NCBI GenBank assembly: GCA_039621445.1 | Contig: CP154955.1 | Span: forward strand, 6,494,010 to 6,558,009 | DNA from: Euglena gracilis | Taxonomy: Eukaryota; Euglenida; Euglenophyceae; Euglenales | Length of the DNA: 64,000 bases | Direction of reading: 5' to 3' | Part shown: positions 10,283 through 53,480 of the stretch, piece by piece | How positions within the stretch are numbered: position 1 is the first letter of the stretch | Layout: every line of letters begins with the position of its first letter | Program-made: the position numbers and the translations under genes | Notes under the pieces: generated by a model | What the model saw: the letters and a program-made list of their open reading frames with translations, nothing else | What the model was told of the DNA's origin: nothing | The model's database searches: none

Positions 10283-12088
10283 CTGGGGGGGGGGGCTGAC
10301 CCTGCCCCCATACATCTCTTTAAGGACCCAAAGGGGTCGCTGGGCTGGGGCTACAAATTTGGGCTGGTAAGCCTGCCCCCCCGGGAGGGGGGGGGCAGGT
10401 GACACCGGTACCCGCCGGCACGCAGTGGAGGAGCAGGCCCCTTACCACCCTGAGCACCTCTTGGGAACGAAATCGAGCAGCAACAGAAGCAGCAGCAGCA
10501 GCAAGAAAGGGGAGCCAAAAACCCAAGGGGGAGGGGAAGGGCAAGGAAAGCACAAAACGGACGTTTAAAGTCGCAGTGAATATGGGATCGGACAATTATT
10601 GGGAGTTGCTCCGAAGAAAGGGCCAGAAGCGGAATGCAGCGCCAGGCCTTAAACCAGACAGAAGCCGAAGTGCATCTAAGGGGGGGGGGGGGGTGGACCT
10701 GAGCTGGACCGGGCTAGGCCGAAATCGGACAATTGCCTAAAAATGACCTGCAAAACATGGGTTTGAAAAAAATCAGCATCTGACAAGCCCCCCAAAAACG
10801 CCTAAAACCCCCTAAAAACACCATTTTTGGCCATTCTTTGAACACTTTTCTCAAAATTTTCGGCTGGACCCTCCAAAAGGCTGGTTGGCCAGCAGCACCC
10901 CCCGGGGGGGGGGGGGGCTGCTGCGGCTGGGCCAAAATCAGGGCTGGCTGCAGCAGCCCCCCCGGGTAGGGTCTGCAAAACCTTGAGAGGACTCCCTCCC
11001 CCGCCCTGGAACACATCCGGTTCCTTTTTGCCTGGCACCGGAAGAGACGGATAAAGACCGGGATGGTGCTTATTTCGCCAAAGCAGAAATCAAAGCGAAA
11101 AAACCTGACTGAAACAATCAACGCTTCGTGCCGAAAAACAGAAAATATTCTGATTTTTTGGAATGTTTTTGCACTCTTCAAATTAGAGGTATTTGGATGA
11201 AGAAAATCAATATTATCTGACCGAGCCAGGCTTCAGAAGTTTCTGAAATCACGTCACCAACCGTCGCACAGATGGAGGGAGGAAGGAGAAACTGAAGAGT
11301 AACGCCTTGCAGCGATCCTTCCCCACCAGGAAACTGTCGCCTGTCAGGTGTGTGAGTACAGAGGTAGGTGAACAACAAAGTGATGATATTGTTTGTGACA
11401 CAATATCATGTCTTTGCCAAAGTATTCTCCTTCGGACTTCTCATCAAGCCGGAAAGTCAATGCGCACAGCAAACAGTCTTACCGGTGCTTTATTGGGAAG
11501 TAGTGAACAAGTCCATCTCCGGATTCCCCGAGAACCATTGGATCTGTCTGAGGTTTGTTCCCAGGCCAGTTGGTTCCCCCCCCAAGAAACAAACAGTCCA
11601 GCAAAGAAATAATGCCAAGAAGGTAACATTAACATCCCACTTTGGAATATCCAATGTTCAGTGTCTTCTCGCAGGAACCCCCAGCGAGATCCGCCCACAC
11701 TGTTTCGCCGCCGGTCATGGCTTCAAGAGATGAGCAGCACAGAGACAAGCATGAGGGGGAGCAGGCCGAAGCCTCTATAGGGAGGGCATCGCGGCAAATA
11801 CAGGGGGGGGGAATACACTGCAAATTCCAATCCTGTCGTTATAATTATGAGGGAGGGTCACTGACACTGAAAAAGAGACAATAGCGGGGAATTAGAAATG
11901 AGCCACGGGTTATACTTTCTGAAAACAAGAGAACAAAAGCAGTGATTTCCACAAAAGTTGGTCCAGAACGCTTCCCCAGCGAAATTGACCAATCAGAGAC
12001 AGAAGCACACAACTCCAAAGATGGGGAAATATTTGTGGAAACGAGGGCCTCTTCTGCGAAGAACACTCCAGCTTGGACCAGAACCTCA
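10283..12088. other. No confident gene; G/C-run module and weak ORFs
   Basis: A C/G-run segment lies at 10680-11045 (GGATAAAGACCGGGATGGTGC, related to family D). A weak minus-strand open frame at 11629-11823 (Cys-rich) has only moderate codon bias. A short minus-strand piece near 10400-10480 (contains QEVLRVVRGLLLHC) could be an exon but has no firm borders. Confidence 0.35.
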
Positions 12089-12268
12089 AACCTGAAAGCT
12101 CTGAGTGTGCACACCGTCCCCCATATCTGGTCGACCGTGCAGGGACACTCCCACCAAACCGCAGGCGAAGCAGACGCGGCTGTTGCCAGCGGAGTCCACA
12201 CACAGGGATGGCGTGTTGGGTGTGACGGTGGGCGAGCCACCGGGGCAGACGGGGGCAAGATGGGAGGG
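12089..12268 (-). CDS. Exon-like piece, Cys-rich, unrecognised
   Basis: Minus-strand open stretch of about 58 residues (contains TPSLCVDSAGNSRVCFACG and SLHGRPDMGDG) with GC-rich third positions, ending at CAG/GTTTGA: either a splice donor or, read through, a TGA two codons later. It lies about 530 bp downstream of the LIG1 stop, so it belongs to the next gene on this strand. The Gly/Ser/Val/Cys spacing resembles one blade of a beta-propeller, but this is only an impression. Confidence 0.4.
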
Positions 12269-12800
12269 ACGCGGCCGATGGGGAATTCCACGGGCCGGCC
12301 TGGTCAACACAGGGACAGTGGTGGAGGGTGGGCGAGAGGAAGTTGCGGCCCCGAACCAGGGTGAAATATGCAATACCATACTGCGTTCCCAAAACATGGC
12401 ATTACTCAGCCAAAACAAAAAAAACAGAACGAAATTGGCACACGGTATGAAAATGATTCTGCGTCATTTTGACGCCGAGTGAAATGGCGAAATGGCTGAC
12501 TCGGCGTCAGCCATTTCTTTTTGACAAACTTGTGCATGCGCTTTGGAAACCGTCCTACGGCTTTTTGCAAATGCATATTTGTGTGACTAAATGTGAGAGA
12601 GAGTGTGTGTCCTCCCCCGAGGAATTTCCACTACAGGGCACCCAAGAAGGGGGGGGGCTCGCAGTGGCGGGTTGGCGGGGAGGGTCACTGTCGATAGACA
12701 GCGGTTGTGCTTCCACAGGGATGCTGTGAGGGCTACCCAAGACACCGGGAACCCAGTCACGCTCGAGGTCCAAGGGGGGGGGGTTGTGAGAGAGCGGGGC

Positions 12801-43371
<30,571 letters not shown>

Positions 43372-43400
43372 TGCTGAGGGGGAAAGGACAGAGCAAACAC
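43372..43400 (-). promoter_or_regulatory. Probable spliced-leader acceptor of LIG1
   Basis: On the minus strand TTTGCTCTGTCCTTTCCCCC leads into TCAG/CA and then the ATG. A 20-nt pyrimidine tract plus CAG only 2 nt before the start codon is the pattern of an Euglenozoa trans-splicing acceptor. A 5'UTR cis-intron is the alternative. Confidence 0.6.
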
Positions 43401-43419
43401 CAAGTGGAGGAAGAATGCA

Positions 43420-43922
<503 letters not shown>

Positions 43923-44794
43923 GTGTACGTGCATGTGCACGCCTGTGTGAACATGTGTGTGCCCATGCGAACGTGTGGGCCAGTCCCAACAACCAGGGTG
44001 ATTTTCAAGGTTTTAGCGCATCAAAAAACTTATTCATACAGGATCTTGGTTGAGTTGGTTCCAAAATATGGCTGTCCACAGGGTGTGAATAAACGGAGAT
44101 CTTGGAATCCTTAGATCAGCAACAGTGTCCAATCCTTCAAGAGAAGATCTTGGCTCAGAATCGTGATGATGGCACGATGCGGAGACCCTCGTCCCTGTTA
44201 GACCCAACCCTCCTTACCCCCTAACCCCTTATCGAAAGCAACAAAATTAAAAAATTTTCGCGGTTCGCAGTGGCGGGGTTCGTAAAGTGTCTGAGAATCT
44301 CAGTTAGAAAAATCTGCAAAAGCTAAAATCCATGGATGTTCCAAATGGGGACCTTGCAACATTTCACAACAGAGACTATAAAATACTCTTTTGACAACAC
44401 AAATGAAAATTATGTACAAATTTCTTGAATGGACACTCAAGTTCAAATTCAATCAACTCAAATCAATCAATTGGTGTTCAAATCAATTTGGACGCTTTTT
44501 TGGCATCTTTACCAGAAAACACCAATGTCCCAGAAAGGTGCTGTTGGCACTAGGGTGTGGCAGCCACTTGGTCTTGGACAAAAGAGCAGTGGAGAATTAG
44601 GTCAGTCGGTAATGAAATAAGAAAATCATTCCCACCCCGCTGAAGACACTGACAATATTTCGGCAAAGGATCTTAGCTTTTTGGGAACATCGTCCACCTA
44701 AACCCTAAAAAAAGCGTGCTGGTGTGTGGTTACAAGAAGGTCATCCGCCCCGCCATCTTTCCAATAAGAAAACTGCAATGGAACAGTCCCAATA
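43923..44794. other. No gene seen
   Basis: Between the GT array and an uncharacterised open frame. AT-rich, no exon-like codon bias. The LIG1 promoter may lie here, but no element is identifiable. Confidence 0.4.
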
Positions 44795-45964
44795 TTAGTA
44801 TGCTCGGGCCGGGAAAACTGGCCCACACACCGACAGACAGGCACAAGCAGCGGGAAAAGGGGCAATCGCGGAACCAACCCTGCATTCGGTGAGCTGTCGC
44901 CTGTGGGGGAACGTTCGAGGGTTATCGCCCAGGTTTCGGGGGAAGGAAACGGGGCATCTGCTGGATCGGTCGCGCTTCTGGGCCCCGTGGGCCCCGACAA
45001 GAGATCCGTTCAAAGTCAACCCACACCACTGTACCCAACCATTTTGTGTGGTGCCTGAGCGAACACCAATTTGCCAACTTACACGTGGCGTAGCCGCCGC
45101 ATGCAGTATCCTGTCAACGTCAACGGAGTTGGGTGCCAAACGCCGTTTCGTCCACTGTCTAACAGTCTGGGGGACAAAGAAACCACCAGCTTGAGGACGC
45201 TCCTCTTTTAAAGCGCGAACAGCACATTCACATCCTGCCACATGACCCTTTCCATTTGAATGAGACCCTTGGAGGCGAACCAGAACAACCACAACCCAGG
45301 GAGGGGCAACATAAACCCTCGAAAAAAGCGGCACAAAAGGATGCAAAAAAATGAATAAATAAACGCAAACCCACAAATCCTTTAGGACAAAAATGCAAAA
45401 AAAAAAAATGCCAGAAAACTGACAAAAATTTTTGTCTTGGGGGAAAATCGGGTCCAAAACAAGGAATTTTTTATTGTCGAAAAAAAAATCCAGCAAAAGT
45501 CGAAAAAAATTGTCGTGAAAAAAATGCAAAAAAAAAAAACGCAAAAAAAACCCTGCAAATTTCGCCAAAACCAAAAAAAATTCAAAAAAACACAAAAAAT
45601 GCGTTTGAGTTCCCCCCTCCTGCACAATGGCATGGAGGAAAAAGAGCGCCCAAATAAGTCCCCACCTGCGTCCCAACCAAATTCCCGAATAACAACTCAG
45701 GGGCTTCCAATGAGAGGGAGTTGCTTGAAGCGGGTCCGACACACAGTCATCCTGCCATCGTCCCAGACAGCCTGTCAGCCATACACGGAACATATCCCAT
45801 ACAGCCGCCGTCCTGCCGTCACGGTACAGGCCATTTCTTGACACCCGCCTGTGGGGAATACATCCTGTTTGGTCAGGATGGGGAAGCCACTGAAAGCCAA
45901 GAATTAATCCCACAACCTCTGGGCTGTGGCACAGACGCTGTATACTGCAGCAATTTTTCACCAA
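44795..45964 (-). other. Unrecognised 389-codon open frame
   Basis: A long uninterrupted minus-strand frame starting MVKNCCSIQRLCHSPEVV. Its central third lies over A-run-rich DNA and reads as Phe-rich repeats, which is not protein-like. The N- and C-terminal thirds (contain HPDQTGCIPHRRVSR and RQWTKRRLAPNSVDVDRI) look more ordinary. Codon third positions are not GC-rich, unlike all host exons, so mobile-element origin or chance is more likely than a host gene. No domain recognised. Confidence 0.25.
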
Positions 45965-47125
45965 ATTATGGACGGACTATGCGGCAAAATGCGGGGTTAT
46001 GCAAAAAAAAATGCGGAGTAAAATTTTTTCCCTGAAATACTGGACCAAAATGCCCAAAACACAGCCCAAGCTGGCCCAGAATAGTTAAAAATTAGCCTGG
46101 TTGATCCAATGCAAATGAAATTTGTCCAAAATGACACAACACAGCTCCAAATGAATGAAACCAAATCATGAACCCCAATTGGTCTGAAAGCAGGACTATG
46201 AGGAAATATGCAAAAAACTGGGAAATTGGACTGTATGTATCACATTCTCTGGGAACAGATCTTTGCCTCTCATACCACGACCAGGAGCAGGGCGTTGCTT
46301 AAAGACCACCCCGGGGGGTCCAGCTCAGAGGTTGGAGAATTTGGGCTGGCTGGAAAAAGGCTGCTGGCTGACCCCCCATTCCCCGCCCCTGTGGGGGTCC
46401 TGTGGGGCTGGGACAGGGCCCAACTGGGGTTGAACCGGGTACCAAAAATCGAAACGGACTAATGTCCAAAAAAAAAAAACGGCCAATTGTGCAAAAGAAC
46501 AATTTTTTGATCACAAACTTGTCCTGGCCAGCAGCAAAAATATGACCCATTTTTGCCCATTTTTTTCTGCACCCCCGAAAGCCAAAAACCTCTCACTAAC
46601 ACTACACACCTCAAGCAGGGACATATGAGAAGCCCTTTTCGCAAAACTGCACAAATGGAAAAAACCTAAAATTTCAAAATACAACAAAATCAAACATCTT
46701 CATTCGAAACACACTCCGACAAAAATTTTTAAGGAACTGTATATTTGAAATATATTTGCGTTCAAAATTTTTTTTTAAATGTCTTCAACATCAGGGTAAA
46801 AAAGAATGCTGGGGAAGAAATCCAGGAAAAATTTTGAAGTGAAATGGTGAAAAGGTGAAGGGAAAAAAAGAATGTCAAACAACGAAGAAATATGGAAAAG
46901 TTGAGGGGAAATTCGGCCTTTTCTCACCCATGAACAATGCCAGCAGAAAAACACACGCAGTTTTGGCTTTGGGTGTGTCGGACCCCTCCCAACAGCTGGG
47001 AATTGACTGGTCTACAGCCCCCGCGACCATGGCAACCCCAGCAGGGGTGGGACCCACCCCACCACCGACCTCAAGACAAATGGACCTCCGTTGACTAACC
47101 AAATAACAACTTTCTTTTCTGCACA
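45965..47125. other. No gene recognised
   Basis: AT-rich with A runs and one GGCTGGCTGGAAAAAGGCTG C/G-run module at 46300-46420, whose GCTGGCTGGA words recur near 4890-5170, 14470 and 55375. Confidence 0.4.
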
Positions 47126-47410
47126 ATGAGTCAAGAAAAAACGAAGAATAGAAATAACCAGAAGCATTGGAGACGAAAACTAAAATCGACGAAATTGGGT
47201 CAAAAATATGGAAATAAAGAATTGCATTGCAATCATTGTGAGGAAGTCAGAAACCACAAAAATACATCTGGGGAGCTTGTTGAAGCGATGACACAGGATA
47301 AATGTGGATTTTGCGGCCCAAAGTTACCCCCCTCCCATTATGCTCAATTACAGTCGCTACATAAAAAAAAAAGAATTGATGATACAAAAATGATACAAAA
47401 TGTTCTGTAA
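47126..47410 (+). other. Unrecognised 94-codon open frame with Cys pairs
   Basis: Starts MSQEKTKNRNNQKHWRR and contains CNHCEEV and CGFC about 30 residues apart, which could bind zinc. AT-rich codons unlike the host exons; the only plus-strand candidate. Could be a small element-borne gene or chance. Confidence 0.25.
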
Positions 47411-47470
47411 AATAAAAACACTCTTAATAATGCTTTTCTGGGCTTTTTTCGTTTTGCATTCCCCCCAAAA

Positions 47471-47473
<3 letters not shown>

Positions 47474-47563
<90 letters not shown>

Positions 47564-47705
47564 CGCGTGCGCACACACAACCACACGCGCACACACCCAC
47601 CCACCTACACACACCACAGACACACACAGACACACACACACACACACACAACACACACAACACAGAACACACACACGCACACAACACACAACACATAATC
47701 ACAAC
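47474..47705. repeat. GT array - GCGCGC - CA array (inverted dinucleotide repeat)
   Basis: About 80 bp GT, a GCGCGCGCGC centre at about 47556-47566, then CACACA/ACAAC. The two arms are complementary, so the tract can form a cruciform, and all of it is alternating purine-pyrimidine. Confidence 0.9.
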
Positions 47706-48226
47706 ACAATGCAAAATAAACACAGAAAACGCACACACACACACAAGAATCCCTGGGGAGAGGAAGGCAGAGTCCAATCGGAGGCCAGAAAAGGGCCTGG
47801 TGAAGGCCACCTACTCCTCCGTCCTGCGCAGGGATGTATGAGAAGCTGTCCGACCTCGAAACTGACATGGGCCCGGAAAATTCTTGGTTTTTAAAAGGCC
47901 GGATTCCAGGCCAAACTTGTTGGAAAACCACTGATTCTTCTTTGAAAATGCACCAAAAATGCTCATTTCTATATAAAAAATGCACATTTGTTATAGAAAA
48001 CACCAGAACATCAAAAAATGGGCAATATGCTTAAAAGTGAGGGGAAAAGAGGTTTTGCTGTTAATTTTTCGGAGCGCAGCGCCGGAAGAAAATTTCAGCG
48101 ATTTTTGGAACCTGACGAGGAGGGGGAGGGGGGGGTTCGGACACCCCCCTCCCAACATCTAGCGGGGGGGTCTGGACCCCCCCACCACCTTACCCCCAGG
48201 TACCGTGACCGCCCCCTACCACTACC

Positions 48227-48401
48227 GCCAGCTATCCCTGGTCTTGCGAGTCGGGGACGAGCGGCCCTTCCGGTTCGGGGACGTCTTGCGCTTCTCAGCG
48301 GCGGACGGTGCGCTCTTCTCCGCGGCGCGCTCCGGGGAGCGGAGGCGGACCTTCTCCAGGAACTTGGCATGCTCCGGGCTGACGTAGTCCCCGCCAGGCC
48401 C
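48227..48401 (-). CDS. Terminal exon of the LRR-type gene (basic C-terminus)
   Basis: Begins after TTGCAG and encodes GPGGDYVSPEHAKFLEKVRL then a Ser/Lys/Arg/Pro-rich tail (AAEKRKTSPNRKGRSSPTRK) ending DSWR-TAG at 48227-48229. Third codon positions are nearly all G/C. A disordered basic tail with SP sites suggests phosphorylation or nucleic-acid/microtubule contact, but that is inference. It is the last exon before LIG1 and the nearest end for the LRR exons upstream. Confidence 0.5.
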
Positions 48402-48974
48402 CTGCAACCCCTCTCCATTTCTACAGGCAGGGGGGGGGATGTGCTGGGCGGCCCTCGAAAAAAATGCGCAAAAATGCGCAAAAAATGCGCTGAGTTTGTA
48501 CATTCCTAAGGGAAAAAAGACTTAGAAAAATTTCCAACAATGAGCCCAAAATTAAACCAAAATCACCAAAAACAGCTGAAATGAAGGCATTTTTCGTCAA
48601 AAAAAAATGCATGAGCAAGGCGTCACTCTCCCCCCCCCCCTCCCCGGGGGTCGGTAAAAATTGCATGCTCCAGATCGACTCATGCACACCTGAGTCCCTT
48701 GCAACCAAACGTGCTGAATACGGCGGTTGCTTTCCACCAGTCCCAGCAACGCCCTGAGTTGAAGACGAGAAATACAACAGAATAGATTAGAAGAACGAAC
48801 TGAATGGGTGAGAAACACAGAAACAGAAAAAGAAACACAGGCAAGAATCATCGATGACTTTTTTTGAATAATACTATACACACGCCACATATACAAACTC
48901 TTCTTCTTTAACTGCAAAATGCATTGTTCCATTCGGTGCTGAAAAAGCACAAACGCCAGCACGTCAACTCAGAC

Positions 48975-50501
48975 CAGGCTGTTTTTTACCAACCCCGGGG
49001 GGGGGGTTCGGAGTGCCTTGGGGTGCCTACCCAGGCAGGCACTACCCCCCCTGTGTGCACTGTGGCTGTTTTTTTGGTGCCTTTTATCCCTTCTTCTGGC
49101 CTGGCGCTGTTGTTCGCCTCTGGCTCATTTTGTCTGTGTATGTGGAGGTGGCCGGAGCCTGGCGGGACTTACCTTGTTTTACTGCGCCGGCCACCAAGCG
49201 CCCTCCAGGCACATACTCCACTTTGGTTAGGGGGGGGTCTCCTTCACCGTGACGACGCACCGGTTACTCCAGTCCACGACCCCAGCAGGTGTGGTTCCCA
49301 ACTCAGTGGACAGGTCCACTCAATTGGGAACAAACTCATGGGTAGGTCTGTTCCAGGCCCGGAGGCACCTCCCGGGGCAGCCCTGTCCCACAAGCACACC
49401 CACTTGGAACCCGGTCAGGCACCCCCCCTCCTGGGGGCAAAGGCGAACCTAATTTCAGCTGCCGGGTCCACCCCCCTGGGTCTCCTTCACCGCTCCCAGC
49501 CGGCTACTCTAGTCCACAACCCAGGAAATGGCGTTCATCGGTTTCCAGCACCTCCCAACCTGGTTCGACTCTTCAGGCTATGGGGAGGCAGGGGACGCGA
49601 GAGCCCCTCTTTTGCTGGCGGACACGCCCTTCCGAGCCTCCTTCACTGCAGTTTTTCCGGCCTGCTCGTGCCTGCAGCTACTCTAGTCCACGGCCCAGGT
49701 CTCTCTCCTCTTTCCTCTCTTGTCTGTATGGTCTGTGTGGGGGTCTACTGCTCCAAGACCCCAAGGGTGGTCATCGGTTTCCAGCACCTCCCAACCTGGG
49801 TCGACTCTTCAGGCAATGGGGAGGCAGGGGACGCGAGAGCCCCTCTTTTGCTGTCGGACACACCCCTCTGAGCCCAGTTGCTACATTTTTATGGCCGACT
49901 CATGCCTGCAGCAACCTGGGTCCCAGGATGCCACGCGAGTGCGTGGCCCCACGGCCGGCGTGGGTGGTCCCCCTGTGTGCACTGTGGCTGTTTTTTTGGT
50001 GCCTTTTATCCCTTCTTCTGGCCTGGCGCTGTTGTTCGCCTCTGGCTCATTTTGTCTGTGTATGTGGAGGTGGCCGGAGCCTGGCGGGTCTTACCTTGTT
50101 TACGACGCCGGCCACCAAGCGCCCGCCAGGCACATACTCCACTTTGGTTAGGGGGGGTCTCCTTCACCGTGACGACGCACCGGTTACTCCAGTCCACGAC
50201 CCCAGCAGGTGTGGTTCCCAACTCAGTGGACAGGTCCACTCAATTGGGAACAAACTCATGGGTAGGTCTGTTCCAGGCCCGGAGGCCCCCCCCCCCCGGG
50301 GGGGGTCGGATTTCGGCCACATTCCTTTGAAAATAGGCCATTTTTGGCTCCCTGGCGCCTTTGGCGCCGGGTCTGTGCTAGGGCACTTTTGGTCGTGTGC
50401 CCCCCCGGGGGGGGTCGGATTGGGAGGGCCTTGGAGTACCTGCCCAGGCAGGCACCCCCCCCCCCGGGGGTGGGGTCGGCACCCGACTAAAATACAGCCT
50501 G
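48975..50501. mobile_element. 1.53-kb hAT-like element with 8-bp target duplication
   Basis: Left end CAGGCTGTTTTTTACCAACC and right end AAAATACAGCCTG are the same as in the 311-bp MITE at 39616-39926. Flanking 8-mers ACTCAGAC (48967-48974) and ACTCGGAC (50502-50509) differ by one base. The interior carries a 320-bp direct duplication (49046-49366 and 49969-50286) and a second one of about 95 bp. No transposase frame recognised, so it appears non-autonomous. Sits just downstream of an LRR exon. Confidence 0.85.
49046..49366. repeat. Internal direct repeat, copy 1 (copy 2 at 49969-50286)
   Basis: The two copies are about 97 percent identical by eye (GTGTGCACTGTGGCTG start, AACTCATGGGTAGGTCTG end). 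A diverged inverted copy of the first half is at about 60957-61066. Confidence 0.9.
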
Positions 50502-50544
50502 ACTCGGACTTCTGCGACACGCACCGCGAGGCAGGCAATGCCAC

Positions 50545-50618
50545 CAGGCGGTTGTTGGCCAGCGACACGGTCACCATGCTGGGGTGGCGCTGCAGTAGCC
50601 GGCACAGAGCAACTCCGC
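50545..50618 (-). CDS. LRR exon
   Basis: Encodes GGVALCRLLQRHPSMVTVSL ANNRL: one leucine-rich repeat of the ribonuclease-inhibitor type (xxLxxLLxxxPxLxxLxLxxNxL). CAG acceptor, CTG/GTGGCA donor. The hAT-like element starts 43 bp into the following intron. Confidence 0.65.
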
Positions 50619-51373
50619 CTGCCACCGGCTACCACAGTGCGTTCCTGTCGCCCCCAAGGGGATTGACAACTGAGAGTTCAGCTGGCACAAGCCTGCCGAC
50701 CCTCCCCCACCCCGGCTCAACAAGCAACATTTGACAACACAAGATGGCAAGATGTAGAGTGGAACTTATCTGCACATTGGACCTCTAAAGCAACCACAAA
50801 CTTCCGTTTGATACTTCTGTACACGACGTTTGTACGGTGGTACCACCATCAACGTTCCTCACCTTCGTAACAATCGCACTTCCATGCTTCCGCTTGGAAC
50901 ATGTGTTGCATGTGCCATATTGACCAGTGGCCTGGGGGGCACCGTTGAACCCAAGAGGCAGGGGGGGGTCAACTTTGGGAGAACACCCTGGGGGGCCAAC
51001 GAGCTGGGGGGGGGGGAGTAGGATATGAATTGTCGGTGAACCCTCCACCCAAAATGATGAGTAGAGCACTGCGCTATTCTCAAACTGACTCAAAAAAGAC
51101 TCAAACTGACTCAAAAAAACAGCATCGCGCAGGCCAATAGGCCAATGAACCGGAGTGTGTAGGCGTATTCTTCTTTGTGAAGTGAAAATCCAGCTTCTGT
51201 GCCAAGCAACTCTTTGCCAAGCGACCACTGACCCCCTGGGTTTGGCCACGTGTGCCTGCCTGTACTTGGGTGGTGTGTTTAGGTTTGGTATTTGTGTTGG
51301 TGTGTGTGGTGTGTGTTGCCGTTTGGGGCACTTTGGGGGGTGCCTCCCGGCAGGCAGCGGGTGGCAGGGCAAC

Positions 51374-51459
51374 GAACTCCGAGGTCAGCCCGTTGCCGTC
51401 TAGCTTCAGGGTGGTCAGGTGGGGCAGATGGGGCAGGGCGTTGAGGAGGGCCGTGCAGC
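51374..51459 (-). CDS. LRR exon
   Basis: Encodes CTALLNALPHLPHLTTLKLD GNGLTSEF, a clear leucine-rich repeat. GCCCAG acceptor and TTC/GTTGCC donor. GC-rich third positions. Confidence 0.7.
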
Positions 51460-53404
51460 CTGGGCGGGGGCGGAGGAGTGATGCTGGCAGGGCGCCCCGG
51501 TCCACACTGAAGGGTGGTTCTGGGGGACAGCACAGGTCGAGTATGTGGGTGATGCACGCACCGATGATAACATGCCTGTGTGAATGTGAGTGTGAATACA
51601 CATTCATGTGCAATTTGTGTGCGAGTGCGAGTTTGTGTTCATGTTCACATGGTGCATATATTAATGTAAAGACATCGATATATTCAGTTCAAACAGGCAA
51701 GCCATCACCCAAGCTGTTTACAAAATAATCACTTGAAAACTTCGAACTACTTTCCTCCTTCCCCCACATCAAGAAATGGGTTTTGCTCACCCTATCTGTT
51801 GTTGTGTGCTATTACTGTTGTTATTACCTTGGGCTTAATCCAATCAGAATCAAACCAAACCAAACAGTGATCGCATCCTTACAGTTCTATTAATAAATTT
51901 GAGCACCTCTGCCTCCTCAAAAACGTAAGACCACCACTGAGCCAACAAAAAACGTTGGTGCTGTATATGCCCATATGCAATACACAGAGCGGTTCAGGCA
52001 GTTCGAAGATTACATTACATGCTTGGCACGGGAAAAATTCTCGAACCATCACAGCGAAGCTGTGCAGCGGTGCAGTCTGCGCCGCTGCATCACACACACA
52101 GAGCATCCTCCCATTTCCTGATGTGGGGGGTCCAGCAAGCCCAGCCTTCATTTTCTGCCTACCTGGAAAACTGCCCCATTTGGTGCCGACTTTCTTCATT
52201 GCGGAAATATTTTTTGGGAGTCTCAGGGTGTGGTGGAATAATTCTGGATTGACTTCACGCTGCTGATACTTTACGAGTTCCAGTGAAGGTTTGGGGGCCT
52301 GAGAAAAAGTTTGCACAGTGGAGGAAATTTACGGTCGCCTGTGAACATATTCCAACAAAATATACGGAGAACCATGAACGTGCACGGTTTCCTGCAAAAC
52401 AAACACTGCCCCTCTTATACCTGAGTGGGACAAGGACATTGTCCCCTCCCCTTCGCAGTTGGGGCGATGGCTCGTTGACCCAGCCCCCATCCCATGTGTC
52501 CAATGCAGCGGATGAATATGTTCACGGGTTCCCTGAACACTCAAAATTCTGAGTTCATGGTGTTCATTCAGAATTAATAGTGTTGGCAATGCATCCCTTC
52601 CTGGTGTGGTCTCTGCGATCTGTAGGAACAGTACTGGAAGGGGCCATGCTTTGACCACGTTGCTATGGCGGTGCACAGCTGGGATGAGGTTCCCCGAATC
52701 ACGTGTTAAGGTTGCTTGTGGGGCGGTGGACCCTCTCACCAGGTGGAGTTGTGACCGAATATTTACGGGCATTACGGGCTCCCGTGAACTGCATTTGCAC
52801 AGATGGGAAAACAGAGTCAAAACACATGTGGGCACAAAACCTTGTTTCTGCTGATGTGCATAACCTGAGGCCGACACACACACATCTAGAGCAGCAGAAG
52901 TTGGAAGTGAAGATATAAACACAAGTGGATTAAACTTTTCTCAATTTCTTGAAGGATATTTCTTGCAATGGGGAGGAGTCAGTTGAGACTCTGTAGTGAG
53001 CCTTTGAAGCCCATTGTGAGGTGTTATTGAGGGAACTCTCGTGGGTGGCATCCATAAGGAATGGGGGAAGGGAGGGTGCCCGGCCCTCAGATGTGTGTGT
53101 GTGTGTGTGTATATGTGTGTGCGTGTGTACATGTGTGTGTGTATGGCTCCCAGTTCTTCGAATTTTGGTCCCGTGGCACACACAACATCCATTCACACAT
53201 GTGCACCCCAACATCAACTTACACTGTGGATCTTATCAACTGGTCAACCTATACTGTGGGTCTCACCACTGGGCGGCACGTGCCAACTGTATGTGCTCCT
53301 TTTGTGTATGACCATTATACATGAATGTGTCTGCACCAAATCAGGTACAGCGGCACACACCAACAGACTGCCAGAGGCACACACCAACAGCGGCACACAC
53401 CAAC
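51460..53404. other. No exon identified
   Basis: Intron-like sequence. Several open frames of 60-200 codons (for example 52329-52922 minus) lack the codon bias of true exons. Confidence 0.35.
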
Positions 53405-53480
53405 AGGGCCGACGAAGTCACTCGACAGGTCAATCTCCTCCAGCAGCCCGAGTGGGGGCAGCGGATGCGGCTCCGTCTTC
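53405..53480 (-). CDS. Probable LRR exon
   Basis: Encodes LPPLGLLEEIDLSSDFVGPV G, the LxxLEEIDLSxN-like half of a leucine-rich repeat. Borders are not certain. Confidence 0.45.

Noticed and set aside
48018-48509. Plus-strand 163-codon frame over the terminal LRR-gene exon
   Set aside because: The minus-strand reading has almost exclusively G/C third positions, an AG acceptor and a stop; the plus frame is its shadow.
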